From Phaeosaccion multiseriatum (taxonomy: Eukaryota; Ochrophyta, other classes): a stretch of DNA of 64,000 bases. The position numbers were made by a program, and so were the translations under genes. The DNA lies in NCBI GenBank assembly GCA_965112735.1, contig OZ218950.1:5642001-5706000 (forward strand), read 5' to 3'. Each line of letters opens with the position of its first letter. The first letter of the stretch is position 1. The notes under the pieces are model-generated. The model worked only from the letters and a program-made list of their open reading frames with translations. It made no database searches and was not told where the DNA came from. This document shows, piece by piece, positions 53,701 to 63,273 of the stretch.

Positions 53701-54544
53701 GCGGCTTGTGCGAGCCCAATGCCTTGGACAGTGATTGGGACCCTAACCCCGAGCGGGGAAGGGCAGACGACGAGGGCGCCGCGGCAGCAGAGGCTCGAGG
53801 GGTGGAGAGGCTTTTGTTGCCTCCTTTCTGACCTCCTTGTGCATTCTGCTGCCACCGGGCAGGAGGGCTGCGCTCGCTCGCGGTGGAATCTGTGAAGGAG
53901 TCTTCTTCATCGACGTTGTTGACCCACCGCCGACCGCTGTGTGATTCAGGGGAGTGAGTGAACACAGCAATCGAATACTCGTGGGATGAGGAAAGGAACG
54001 AGAGAAGTAGGCCGCCATTGAGGGGATGATTGTGGCTGCCAGAATAGCAGGCAAGCAAACGGACCACTTCGGGCCGACCCCTTTGCACTTACACAGTAGG
54101 AGAGGGGGTAGCGGAGGTTTGTCGTGCGTTGGCGGATGGGGACCTCGATCGTCCGGCCACTTTGGAGGAATAGGACCTCCTCCGTGTGGGGGACGGGGAC
54201 GGGCTGAAAGAGGTTACGGAGATGGAGTCCTCCGCATCTTCAGCATCCGAGCCTTCTTCTCGCCGCCCCTTCTGCCTTCCCCGAACAGCAGCGTTCCCTT
54301 CCACTTCATCACTGTTGCGCTCTCTCTTAGCCACCTCCGCATTGGTCAGGTGGACCAGCGTGTTCCAGCTGAGGTCGCTCAGTTTGCAGCCCACCACCGC
54401 AGCAGCAAGCGCAAAGTCTCCCGTCTGCCTCTTTATTTGCTTCGCCAGCTCTGCCCTGCTCACTTCAGCTCGATCGTTTGCAGCGCACTTATCGAAGGCT
54501 TTACGCAGCTCTTTGAGCGTGATGCCTCCATCATCTGCTCCCAT
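47378..54544 (-). CDS. Large PH-domain protein with disordered, charged N-terminal region
   Basis: About twelve exons join in frame from ATG 54544 to the stop at 47378. The N-terminus ([20 protein letters not shown]...) is EF-hand-like in helix pattern but has no loop. Next comes a short beta-rich segment, [20 protein letters not shown] through [16 protein letters not shown], resembling a Tudor/KOW-like barrel. Long disordered Ser/Arg/Glu/Asp regions follow, including four STTGVSP heptads. The PH domain is spread over exons from about 50085 to 48800: [57 protein letters not shown] and [20 protein letters not shown] with the conserved Trp. The C-terminus has HQ repeats and poly-Gly. PH domains bind phosphoinositides or proteins. 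One gene is favoured because phases match; two adjacent genes remain possible. Confidence 0.75.
50093..50208 (-). repeat. (TCC)n serving as polypyrimidine tract
   Basis: On the minus strand about 38 TCC/CCT units end a few bases before the acceptor of the exon that starts [16 protein letters not shown]. Confidence 0.8.
50690..50935. repeat. (GATA)n and (CATA)n in PH-gene intron
   Basis: GATA units at about 50741-50792 and CATA units with GTAC interruptions at about 50846-50934, in the intron between two PH-gene exons. Confidence 0.9.
52525..52608 (-). repeat. 21-bp coding repeat, STTGVSP x4
   Basis: Four identical 21-bp units code for the heptad STTGVSP in the disordered region of the PH-domain protein. 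Confidence 0.9.
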
Positions 54545-54717
54545 TGCAGCAGCCCGCACTATGAGGAGGGTGCTTGGAAGAAGAAAAAAATATCGTGTTG
54601 ATCTCCGTTACACCCGCCAACCGGATTCCGGATTCGAACCTGTCTAGATGGCACTCCACGTTTCCACTTTTCCTTCTTTCTCTTTTCTTTCCTTCCCTTT
54701 CATCCTGCGCAACCAAG
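54545..54717. promoter_or_regulatory. Bidirectional promoter region, PH gene / BOLA3
   Basis: Only 173 bp lie between the ATGs. A pyrimidine-rich run (54655-54705) precedes the BOLA3 start and an A-rich run (54573-54590) lies toward the PH gene. Confidence 0.5.
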
Positions 54718-55317
54718 ATGTCTTTGGCTATTCGGGGACTCAGGCAGCGGATTCTTCCGGCCTTCTACGGTGCGAAGTAAGTATTCCCACCCCATAGGCG
54801 CCGAAACGCCCCGTCTAACGTTAACTGGATGATGCCCTCCCCGATTATCCCCCCTCTCATTGAGAAAGCGTGAGCAGATTTCAGCTCGGCTGTGGCTGCA
54901 GTAATGGTAGGAGCAAGACCACTACTAGCGGGAGCTCTGGGGATGCGGCCAAGTCGGCGGAAGAGTCCATGGCCGCGTTGCTGACGTCTAAGCTCGAGGC
55001 TACAGAGGTTGTTGTCAATGATATATCGGGAGGGTGCGGCTCCATGTACAGTGCGTTTGTGGCGTCGCCTCATTTTAAAGGTATTGGCCTGGTCAAGCAG
55101 CACAAGTTGGTGAAGGAGGTGAGTCCCCCCCTTGATGTCGTCGGACGAGGTTTTGCCCAAACACCCGGTGCTGATCGATGCAGCCCTGTGCCTTCCCCCC
55201 CGCAATAAATGTAATATATATATAATATATATAATATATATATATATATATCAGGTCCTCAAGTCGGAAATTGCTGAAATGCACGGAATCACCATCAAGA
55301 CGAAGATCAGTGAATAG
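54718..55317 (+). CDS. BOLA3: BolA-like protein 3, mitochondrial
   Basis: Three exons: 54718-54776 (MSLAIRGLRQRILPAFYGA, an Arg-rich presequence), about 54880-55118, and 55255-55317. The BolA domain reads MAALLTSKLEATEVVVNDIS, GGCGSMYSAFVASPHFKGIG, LVKQHKLVKEV, LKSEIAEMHGITIKTK. The SGGCGSMY signature with its Cys and the conserved His in KQHKLV are the cluster-ligand positions of BOLA3. About 122 residues, normal for the family. BOLA3 works with GLRX5 and NFU1 in delivering [4Fe-4S] clusters to lipoyl synthase. The second intron ends in a (TA)n run directly before its CAG acceptor, and the first acceptor could be 54867 or 54880 without frame change. Confidence 0.93.
55211..55251 (+). repeat. 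(TA)n at BOLA3 3' splice site
   Basis: About 40 bp of TATA-type sequence immediately before TATCAG at the acceptor; the usual pyrimidine tract is absent. Confidence 0.9.
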
Positions 55318-55796
55318 GAGAGAAGTGAGTGGGAGGGGGACGGAAGAGGAACAGGTCTGCCCTCCTCACGGTGGATCTCAGAAGATGAGAGTATCTCGTA
55401 GACCTGCGGACCTCTGCCTGGGCGTAAACAGGGGCTGCTCTCGCGCCCTTGCCAAGCCCGGGAAGGAATGAATAAATGACATCTCGACCACTGGTTGAGG
55501 GGGGCAAACACGCAGAGCAAATAGAGAGGAGAGGTCTCGAGGCAAGGCGCCAAAGGTATCAGCACAGTGGGTACGCAAAATTCGCAAATGCCGTGTGTCG
55601 ATTATCTTAACTAAAAGAGAGGCCTTCTGTGATGCCGGGCCCGTGGTTGGGCGTGAGCCTGAGCGGCACCCCCCAAAAACGAGTCCCAGGTATAGAAACT
55701 TAGGTTTCACTACAGATAAACCAAAACACCAAAAGCACAAGCCTCTTCTCCTGCTCTCTATCCGACGACGCCCGCCCCGCTCAGCACTCAGAGCAC
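55318..55796. other. Convergent 3' region, BOLA3 / mS29
   Basis: About 480 bp without a supported gene. AATGAATAAATG at about 55467-55478 is a candidate polyadenylation region for BOLA3. Confidence 0.4.
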
Positions 55797-57773
55797 TCAG
55801 CAGCGGAAGTCGTTGCTCTTCCAGTACACCCTGCCCGGCACCATGCCGCTCTTGCTCTTGATGGCCAGGGCCTCGTTGAGCGTCGTGTCATCCCCCAACA
55901 TCCCGCACTCCATGTACATGTGCAGCGCAGACGTGAACTCTGCTTGCGAGTACCGCTCCGGCATGATGGTCCACTTCCCGTACAGAGGCGTGGCCCATGT
56001 CTCTTCGAACTTTGGAATACGTAGCTTCACCTTCTTGAACCTGCTGATGCTCCTGGTGCTCTTCTTCTTGCGGTACTTCTTCTTGGGCATCTTGTCTGAG
56101 GCCTCGGGGTGGTTCTGCGTGCAGGCGCACACCGTAATGCCAAAGGCCAAATCCTTGTTAGACAACGGCTCTGGGGTACGGGCCGCTCGCTCCCGATCGG
56201 TGAACATCTCCTTCGTGTCCGGGGGGATTGGCGGCGCCATCTTGGCCGGGAACTCCATAAACGGGGCCACGAGACTTAATCGGTCTCCCTCCACCTTCTT
56301 CTGCTTGGGCATGGGCTTGTCGTCCGTCAGCTTGAAAGGGAAGGTAGTCCAGATGCTGGGCTGGAAAAAGTGGTTGTACTCGTCGATGGCAATCAGCACA
56401 GGCACCTCTGTGCTCTGCCCCAGCACAGTGCGAATATCGACAATGGCAGTGGAGGCCAGCTCCATGTCGTCCACTCCTCGCTGCACCAAGTCCAAGAGAG
56501 TCAATTCTTCTTCTTCTTCTTCTTCTTCTTCTTCTTCTTCTTCTTGCCCAGCGGCCTCGCCTTCGCCCCCTGCTGCTGCCTGCTTGTCCCCTTTCCCCAA
56601 CGCAGCCCATCTCCCCTGCACGTCCACATCCTTCACCTTGACCTTGCGCAAAAGGCTGGGATCATGGGCCTTTTGAAAGAGCTCCAGCAGCTTCTTGGCA
56701 TCAATCGGCTGGTCGAAAAAGCCCGGGAAATGCTTGCTGGGCTGAATGTAGTGTCCTTTCGTCACCAAATCCCTGCCCTTGGGCACGAACCACACGATCC
56801 ACTCCTTGGACGTGCGAGCCTTGTGCACGACATGGTTGACGGTCGCGCTTTTGCCTATCATCCTCTCGCCCCGAATGAGAAATCGCTGGTGTCCCTTGCC
56901 CTCGTGCTGCACTTGCTCCATTGCGCGGATAATGCCTGTGGCTGGTTCCCGCTCCATGATGCCATTGTAGATGGCCCTGGACGTCAGGTAGAACTCATCC
57001 TGCAGCCCCCCGCACAGCCCCTCGGGCATAACCGAGTCGAGCTTGTCCATGTCCACGGGGTAGTAGCTAACCGATTCGTTCGAGTTCATGTAGAAAGACG
57101 TCTTGATCCCGTCCCAAGCATTGTCTATATCGGCTTGGGTAATCTCCCCCGCCGCAATTTGCTCCCGCGTCAGGCCCCCGCTGGGTTGCATCAAGCCCCA
57201 GCCCGCCCAATCCTTCTGCAGCTCCTGCGTCCTCTCCTCCAGTTTGGCGTCCCCCTCGTTTCCTGCAACTGAAGACACCTTGAGCGTTCTGGCAGCCTTC
57301 TTGGCGTGTGCAGCTTTCCAGATAGCGGCCTTCTCCTTCTCACCAAGCCTCTCCCACTCTTCCATTCTCTTGCGCTCTAATCTAAAGCCGATCTCCTCCT
57401 CGTCCAGCGGCCCCTCCTCACTGAGCAACTCTGACGCCTCCATCTCCCCCTCCTCCCTGACCAACTCTGACGGCTCCATCTCCTCGTCTTGCCGTGGTTC
57501 CCAGCTCGCAGGGGGTAAACGATAAGTGCTCATCGACCTTCTACTTTCAGCACTACCCCTCGTAGCCCCGGGGAACCGCAGCGACGGGAGTCCCTGCCAT
57601 GTTCCGGCGGCTGCTGCTGCTGGTCCTCCTCCTCCTCCTCCAGCTGCCCCTGCTGCTCTTAGCCGCCGTGAAGCGTAAGCCAGACTCCTCCTGCGGCCAC
57701 CACCGCGGCCGGCAGAAGTAGCGGCGGCAACAGCAGCGGCAGCAGCAGTGGTGCAACACCGCCGCGCAAGCAT
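55797..57773 (-). CDS. DAP3: Mitochondrial small ribosomal subunit protein mS29 (DAP3)
   Basis: Single exon, 658 codons. The first ATG at 57773 gives MLARRCCTTAAAAAVAAATS, an Ala/Arg-rich mitochondrial presequence. The GTPase-like core has the P-loop FLIRGERMIGKSATVNHVVH, the diagnostic FFDQPIDAKKLLELFQKAH, a long linker with poly-Glu (GAA codons), and the Walker-B-like strand VPVLIAIDEYNHFFQPS. The C-terminal part (ECGMLGDDTTLNEALAIKSKS, PGRVYWKSND) fits the tail of mS29. It is longer than animal DAP3 (about 400 residues) because of an acidic N-terminal extension. It should sit in the head of the mitochondrial small subunit. Confidence 0.9.
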   Translation of the reverse strand: MLARRCCTTAAAAAVAAATSAGRGGGRRRSLAYASRRLRAAGAAGGGGGGPAAAAAGTWQGLPSLRFPGATRGSAESRRSMSTYRLPPASWEPRQDEEMEPSELVREEGEMEASELLSEEGPLDEEEIGFRLERKRMEEWERLGEKEKAAIWKAAHAKKAARTLKVSSVAGNEGDAKLEERTQELQKDWAGWGLMQPSGGLTREQIAAGEITQADIDNAWDGIKTSFYMNSNESVSYYPVDMDKLDSVMPEGLCGGLQDEFYLTSRAIYNGIMEREPATGIIRAMEQVQHEGKGHQRFLIRGERMIGKSATVNHVVHKARTSKEWIVWFVPKGRDLVTKGHYIQPSKHFPGFFDQPIDAKKLLELFQKAHDPSLLRKVKVKDVDVQGRWAALGKGDKQAAAGGEGEAAGQEEEEEEEEEEEEELTLLDLVQRGVDDMELASTAIVDIRTVLGQSTEVPVLIAIDEYNHFFQPSIWTTFPFKLTDDKPMPKQKKVEGDRLSLVAPFMEFPAKMAPPIPPDTKEMFTDRERAARTPEPLSNKDLAFGITVCACTQNHPEASDKMPKKKYRKKKSTRSISRFKKVKLRIPKFEETWATPLYGKWTIMPERYSQAEFTSALHMYMECGMLGDDTTLNEALAIKSKSGMVPGRVYWKSNDFRC

Positions 57774-57904
57774 GATACCTGAGAGAGATCTGGAGGGGGA
57801 GGAGAAAAGGATGAGGAGAGGCTGGAGAGCTGAAACTAAAACTACTTGAGACGTCGAGAGGGGTCGGGCGGTGCGCCCGGGCAGTCCCAGCCCTCCGCCA
57901 CGGC
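57774..57904. promoter_or_regulatory. Bidirectional promoter region, mS29 / PX-UBA gene
   Basis: The shortest divergent spacer of the window, 131 bp between ATGs. Contains GAAACTAAAACTAC at about 57832; no TATA box. Confidence 0.5.
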
Positions 57905-59785
57905 ATGAGCTATGGCGGGAAGCAGCCGCAACAACAACAAGGACCCCCCAGCCAAGCGTACGATGCCAATGCCTATGCCAATAGCCTCTACTTGGACGTT
58001 ATCGGGGACACGGCTAGCTGGGCTCAGAAGAACGACTCTGGCTCGAAAACGGGCCATCAGCAGTCCAAGGTGTGCCCATTTGCCGCCTTGAAGGGGCGCT
58101 GTATGTTCCTGTCCCGTCCTTACTCTGCCTGGCTCGCGTGTGCCGCTCCTGCGTTGCCACAGATTCCAATTTCGTAATTTTCCCAAACCCCCCACCCTTC
58201 CTTCCTCCCTCCCTCCCTCTCTTCGTCGTGATGCTGTCTGTGCCAATTGTGCTCTGTTCGAAAGCTGAGCATTGCCCTTGAGAAGAGCAAGGGCGTGGGG
58301 CTTGACCGCAACTTGCCCCTCTACGATATTGCAGTAATTGGGGCGCAAGTGAGGAAGGAGGTGAGAAGGAGGAGAGGGACGTGCGGAGGTGGAAGTGTGT
58401 GCTCAAGTCTATGGGCTAGAAGTCAGCTTGGTCTCAGAAACTGCTCTCGAAGACTCAGCCCTTGCCTCTGTCAGTTCATCAGCCTCTCTCCACAGTAAGT
58501 CTGCTCGGGGGCAGGCACCGCAACTCCCGGTGCTTCAACAACCTTTTAACCTTTATTCTCGGCCGTTACCTTGTTTGTCCCTCGTTGGTGGCTCCCTTGC
58601 ATTCCCGACTGCTGTTGCTGCTGCTACTGCTGTCCAGGGTTTTTTCGCGGGCTCCAACTTCGGCCCAAAGCACAATTACATTGAATACGTGGTGAAGGTC
58701 ACAAGGGTCAAAGATGGGGCCACTTGCACTGTTTGTCGGCGCTACAAGGTCCTTCGTTCCTTCTACGAAGAGCTGCTGGAGCAGGGTATCATCGACAAGG
58801 AGAGAGATGCGGAGCTCAATCTGCCAGACTTCCCCACCAAAAAGGTGCCTGCCGACCTTGTGTGTGGAGCGCTGGCATACCAGTGAAAACCTAAACTAAG
58901 CTGGGCTCATTCGAGCGACTGTCTTTGTGTATCGATGGCGGCCTCACTTCCTTGCCCCCCAACCCCCCGGCCTTCCTGCTTGCTACACGCACCAGATGAT
59001 CTCCGAAGAGACGTTTCTGTTCGAGAGAGCAGACACGGAGAGTACGCTGGTGAAGCTGCGAAAGGAGGAACTCAACAACTTTTTTAGGAAATTATTCAAT
59101 AGGGTGAGTGAGGTGTTTCCCCTGGCGCGCACAGCTTTACGCGCTTCAGCTCCACCTGTCACCCTGTCCTTGCTAACTGATGCCCACTACCTGCCTCACC
59201 CCCCTTTATCCCTATTGAAACCCTTTTCTTCTTCCGCCTTTCTTACCGTGATACAAATCGCGCGTGATTTGCGCTGCGAGAGCAGAAGCCCGACCTTTGG
59301 AAGGAGAATTTGACACACCAGTTCTTCAACATGGAGTCCATGGACGTGGGCAGGAGTTACGCAGAGAGCCGCTTCGACCCAAGTGGCACAGGCCAGCAGA
59401 AAGGAGAAGGCGAGGGGGTCGGCTTCGACTCCTCCCTCGGGACATTCAACCCCAGCGACCCTGCGCAATGGAACCCGTATACCATGGCCATGCAGGCATC
59501 GGAGGCCACCCGAGCGCAGAACTACCCGCAGCAGACGGAGGCCTGGCGGGAGGGGCGGACAGCGGCGGCAGGAGCTGGAGGAGGTGGAGGCCGGGGGCGC
59601 GGTGCTCGCCAGCAGCAGCAGAGGCAGCCGATAGGTGGAGCACCGTCGGGGGGTGCGCCTAACGCCGGTTTGGTGAGGTCCTTGTGCGAGATGGGGTTTG
59701 AGGAGGGACAGGCTACGCAGGCACTGGTGGCGTCCGGTGGCGACGCTAATCTCGCGGCGGAGTATTGTATGAATGGGAAGATTCC

Positions 59786-59816
<31 letters not shown>

Positions 59817-60134
59817 CAGCAACCGCGAAGAATAGGCGGCGGTCCGGGCCCCCCTCCCTATGTCGCCACCCCTCCGCAGCCCCCCCAGCCCCGCCAGCCA
59901 CACAGGGGAGTGTTTGGAGGAGGAACCATGGCAGGGGCCTCATCGCTCTCCTCTGCAGGCACCGGTAGCACAACAGGGTATCCGGCAGGAGGAGGAGACC
60001 CCGGTCGATGGGGAGGCAGCGAGGGAGGCGCGGGGAACGGTGGCAGCAGAAGCAGTGGCAGTGGGGTGTACAGCGGCGGCCGATCCCCATACCCAAAGCC
60101 AGGTTCAGGGGGCTCTGGGACAGTAGATGTGTAA
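57905..60134 (+). CDS. PX-domain and UBA-domain protein
   Basis: Five exons join in frame: 57905 to about 58068, about 58264-58360, about 58638-58842, about 58996-59103 and 59286-60134, about 470 residues. A Gln-rich start leads to a PX fold: HNYIEYVVKVTRVKD, TVCRRYKVLRSFYEELLEQG, LPDFPTKK spliced to MISEETFLFERAD, then KLRKEELNNFFRKLFN. PX domains bind phosphoinositides on endosomes. After a disordered linker comes a UBA domain, LVRSLCEMGFEEGQATQALV and GDANLAAEYCMN, which binds ubiquitin. The rest is Gln/Gly/Pro-rich. The combination suggests ubiquitin-dependent sorting at endosomes, which is inference. I do not know a named orthologue. Confidence 0.85.
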
Positions 60135-60379
60135 AGACGAGGGGTAGAGACGATTGCTAAGGAGCTCTTTCCTTCCCGGGTGGAATCCAATGTTCATATT
60201 GTGTATCCAGCAAAGGCCTTTGATGTGGAGGAGTGAGAGGAGCGGTACACACTCCACTCTGCCATCTGTGACAGTCGAGGCCAAGCCCAGGCCAGGCCAG
60301 GCCAGGCCGCCTACTGCGGGACCGTCCAGTGTTTCGACGCGTCTCAGTGCCAAGCGCGAGCCTTCCTTGACAGGCAGAC
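60135..60379. other. Convergent 3' region, PX-UBA gene / FolC
   Basis: 245 bp between converging stop codons. A short direct repeat AGGCCAGGCC lies at about 60290-60308. Nothing else is evident. Confidence 0.4.
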
Positions 60380-61813
60380 TTAGGCAGCGGAGCCCGGCTG
60401 TGGCCCTTCCTCGTTGTGCCTCTTGAGCCCTTTGTGCAAGGCGCCGAGGTTGTCCTGAGCAGCCTTGAGGTGCGCCCCGGCCACCTCCGAGATGATGCGC
60501 GAGTCTCGCGGCTCCTTTAGCCCGAGGGCTTCCCTGGCGTCTGCCATGAGGAAGACAGACCCACACACCACCACCACCTCGTCTGACGACGGCGCCTCTG
60601 CCCCGCCCTCGGACTGAGTGGAAGCAGCAGAAGGAGCAGAGGCGGCTGCTGCGGCGGCGGCTTGCAAGGCATCCCGTACTCCGTCGCCCACTTGGGCCAC
60701 CTGTGCGCCTATGGGTTGACCCTCTGCGGCATCTCCTCCTCGTGCCAGAGAGTCCAAGGCTGCTCGTAGTACGTGTGAAGGGGTCGCACGGGGGTGCGAT
60801 GCTTGTATGAAGTGAGCTTTGCTCGCGTCTCCGCCCACCAGATCAAGAATCAGCGCTAGACACTCCCCAAGGTCCTTATCGTGGGAGAAACCTGCCACTA
60901 CACGTATTGGTCGTCCTGGGAAAGTCGCATCCAGCTGTGAGAAGAAAGGGGGTGAGGCAGAACTAGTGAGCGAGATTTAATGATTTCAGTGAGCCTCCCA
61001 CACTCAAGTCTCAGAGTTGCTACTTCACCCCCTCTGCCCTCCAAAAGCCAAGCACAAATGACATCTACTTCCGTAAGGAGCAAAGCATAGTTTGGTAGTA
61101 GATAGAAAAAAAGTTCAGGGAAGGTTGGAAATTGACCTTTTTTCTCAATTGTCTGAGCGCAGAGGGGTTGTGTGCCACGTCGAGCACCACAGTCACAACG
61201 GTGGGAGGCCCTTCTTGCTGCGCGGTGGCGGTAGCTGAGTCCGCGTGTGAGAGCACAGCCGCTTGCGCTTCAGCTTGTGCGGCACGCACAGGGATGGGCA
61301 GAATCTCGAATCGACAAGGTGGGCGGTGACTCACGCCCTCTGTGATGCAAGACTGCCCGAGAGGGGGGGAAGACAGGCAGGCAGCAGGGCAAAGATGACG
61401 GTCCCGTCGTCAGGATCAAGCTTGTTGCTGCCACTCTCGCTGGTGATCAAGACTCTGTATGGCTCAGCTCGACATGTGGCGCTTCCGCTGTGATCAAGCC
61501 CTGCCCGCCGAATACCCAACACGGACACCACCGAACACCTTTGATACTCGCGAGCTCCTGCCCCGCCCCAGGTTTCTCTCAGCCTCCTTATCCTCTCTTG
61601 CACCACCGTGAGCATGCTATCACCTCCCTCCATCCGCTGCCATCCTGTACACTACCTGAGGGATGCTGAGATGTCGCCCCTCGGCATACAGCTTCACGGC
61701 CGCCTCTGCCAGCAAGCTGTTCTCCTCGTCAAAGTCCGCGGGCTCGGGTGTAGAGGGGAGCACATCCCTCACACGAAACAGCGGAGACCCTACGGCGGCG
61801 GCCACCTCCTGTT

Positions 61814-61864
<51 letters not shown>

Positions 61865-63000
61865 GAGACGGGGGGGCGGGGGAGAAGAGAGAGGGTCAGT
61901 CGGGGGACGGAAAGGAAGCTACGTTACCCTGTATCTAGTACACAAGGTGGAGGGCATGCAAGGGGGTCATTGGATGGGCTAACTTCCCTTTCCCACAGGT
62001 CCCCAGTCCCCCATCTCCATCTCACTGACCTCCATGACGTGGTGCGGGCACTTGTCTCCGACGAGGCACGGCACACCCTTCTTAATAATGCCTGCCTTCT
62101 GCCGAGCAATGAGCTCTATCGTGTGCCCCAGGATGTGTGTGTGCTCAAGCCTGTTGGTTTGGGAGTTGATTGTTGATTGACACAAGGGCGGTGGTGCTCT
62201 CAGGGTTTCGCTCTTGCTTCCGGCTCCATCTTCCGCCTTAACGGCGACACAAACAAGAAGATGGACGGAAGGCTCACTCACCCAATGGTGGTGATGACCG
62301 AGAGTGATGGCGTACAGATGTTGGTCGAATCTGTCTTTCCCCCGAGACCCGTCTCCAGCACCACCGTATCTGCTCTGCTGTCGGCGAAGAATACCATCGA
62401 CAGGAGCGTTGTGAGTTCAAAGAACGTGGCAGGGATTTTCTCCCTCTCCATGACGTCAAGTACCTGAGCAACAGGGAAAAAGAGGGGGGGTGCACCAGCT
62501 GGCTGAGGTCGGCGGTCGACATGCCCACGCCCATGTCTTCTTCTCTCCCTTCTCACGGCACTTACGTGCGGCAGGAGTCGGTTGACCTTCTCCTCCGAGA
62601 TCATGTTCCCGTCCACCTGCATTCTCTCCCGGAAGCATGCAATGTGAGGCGACACGAAGAGGCCCGTCTTGAGGCCGGCCAGCTGCAGCGTCTTGGACAC
62701 CTTGAAGGCCACAGAGCCCTGCGGAAGGACCGAAACACATTGGCACTTTAGCGAGGCAGCAGAAGGCAGGCAGTAGTACCCACCAGGAGAGAGAAGACGG
62801 ACCGCATGCGTGGTCAGCAGCCCATCTCCAAAATCATGTCGCACCTTTCCATTGGTGCCGGCCACATGCACCACCTTGAATGCGTCGAGTGGTCTCCCGA
62901 GCGCTTCATGGAGCGCGATGGTGTTCGTGAGGCCGAGCTTGGCTGGGTGGTGGAGGTTGATTTGGTAGAGCCTGCGCACGAGCTTCTCATAGCGACTCAT
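60380..63000 (-). CDS. Dihydrofolate / folylpolyglutamate synthase
   Basis: About seven exons from ATG 63000 to the stop at 60380, roughly 500 residues. Mur-ligase-family motifs appear in order: KLGLTNTIALHEALGRP, P-loop VVHVAGTNGK spliced to GSVAFKVSKTL, LFVSPHIACFRERMQV, FFELTTLLSMVFFADS, VVLETGLGGKTDSTN, LEHTHILGHTIELIARQKAG, CRFEILPI and VLDVAHNPSALRQL, then VVVCGSVFLMADAREALGL near the end. This enzyme adds glutamate to dihydropteroate and/or folates using ATP. No presequence is evident; the start is MSRYEKLVRRLYQINLHHPA. Joining between about 61650 and 61330 is uncertain: a frame at 61450-61600 could be an exon or an intron. Motifs cannot tell whether it is bifunctional. Confidence 0.9.
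61812..61872. repeat. (GA)n in FolC intron
   Basis: GA run that, on the minus strand, is a (TC)n polypyrimidine tract just before the acceptor at about 61812. Confidence 0.85.
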
Positions 63001-63273
63001 GGCCTCCCCAGGGAAATGACACTACCTCCCTGAAGCCCACCCCATCCCTCTGTCACAGCTCCTGCCGTCGCAGCCCCAACACAGCAACAGCAGAGGAGCC
63101 CAGAGAGATGCAGCTGAGGATCGAGGGACCATGGAAGAGAGGGGAGAAGGGAGATGCCAAGCAAGTGGACGTGTTCGAATCCAATCAGCCCCTTCTTTCA
63201 AAAATCACTTGCGATGTGTGGGAAAAGAGAGAGGCGGCAACCAGCGTGGAGCAGCGTTCGGGCGCATGGGATA
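63001..63273. promoter_or_regulatory. Divergent intergenic region, FolC / DDI1-like gene
   Basis: About 270 bp between the FolC ATG and the proposed DDI1-like ATG. If the DDI1-like gene starts further upstream, part of this is coding or 5' UTR. Confidence 0.35.

Noticed and set aside
54605-54660. GGATTCGAACC in the BOLA3/PH spacer, complementary to a tRNA B box
   Set aside because: No cloverleaf forms on the minus strand, and the matching 5' region is pyrimidine/purine-rich promoter sequence.
55590-55690. Weak U2-snRNA-like stretch on the minus strand between BOLA3 and mS29
   Set aside because: The branch-point-recognition GTAGTA and Sm-site context are absent.
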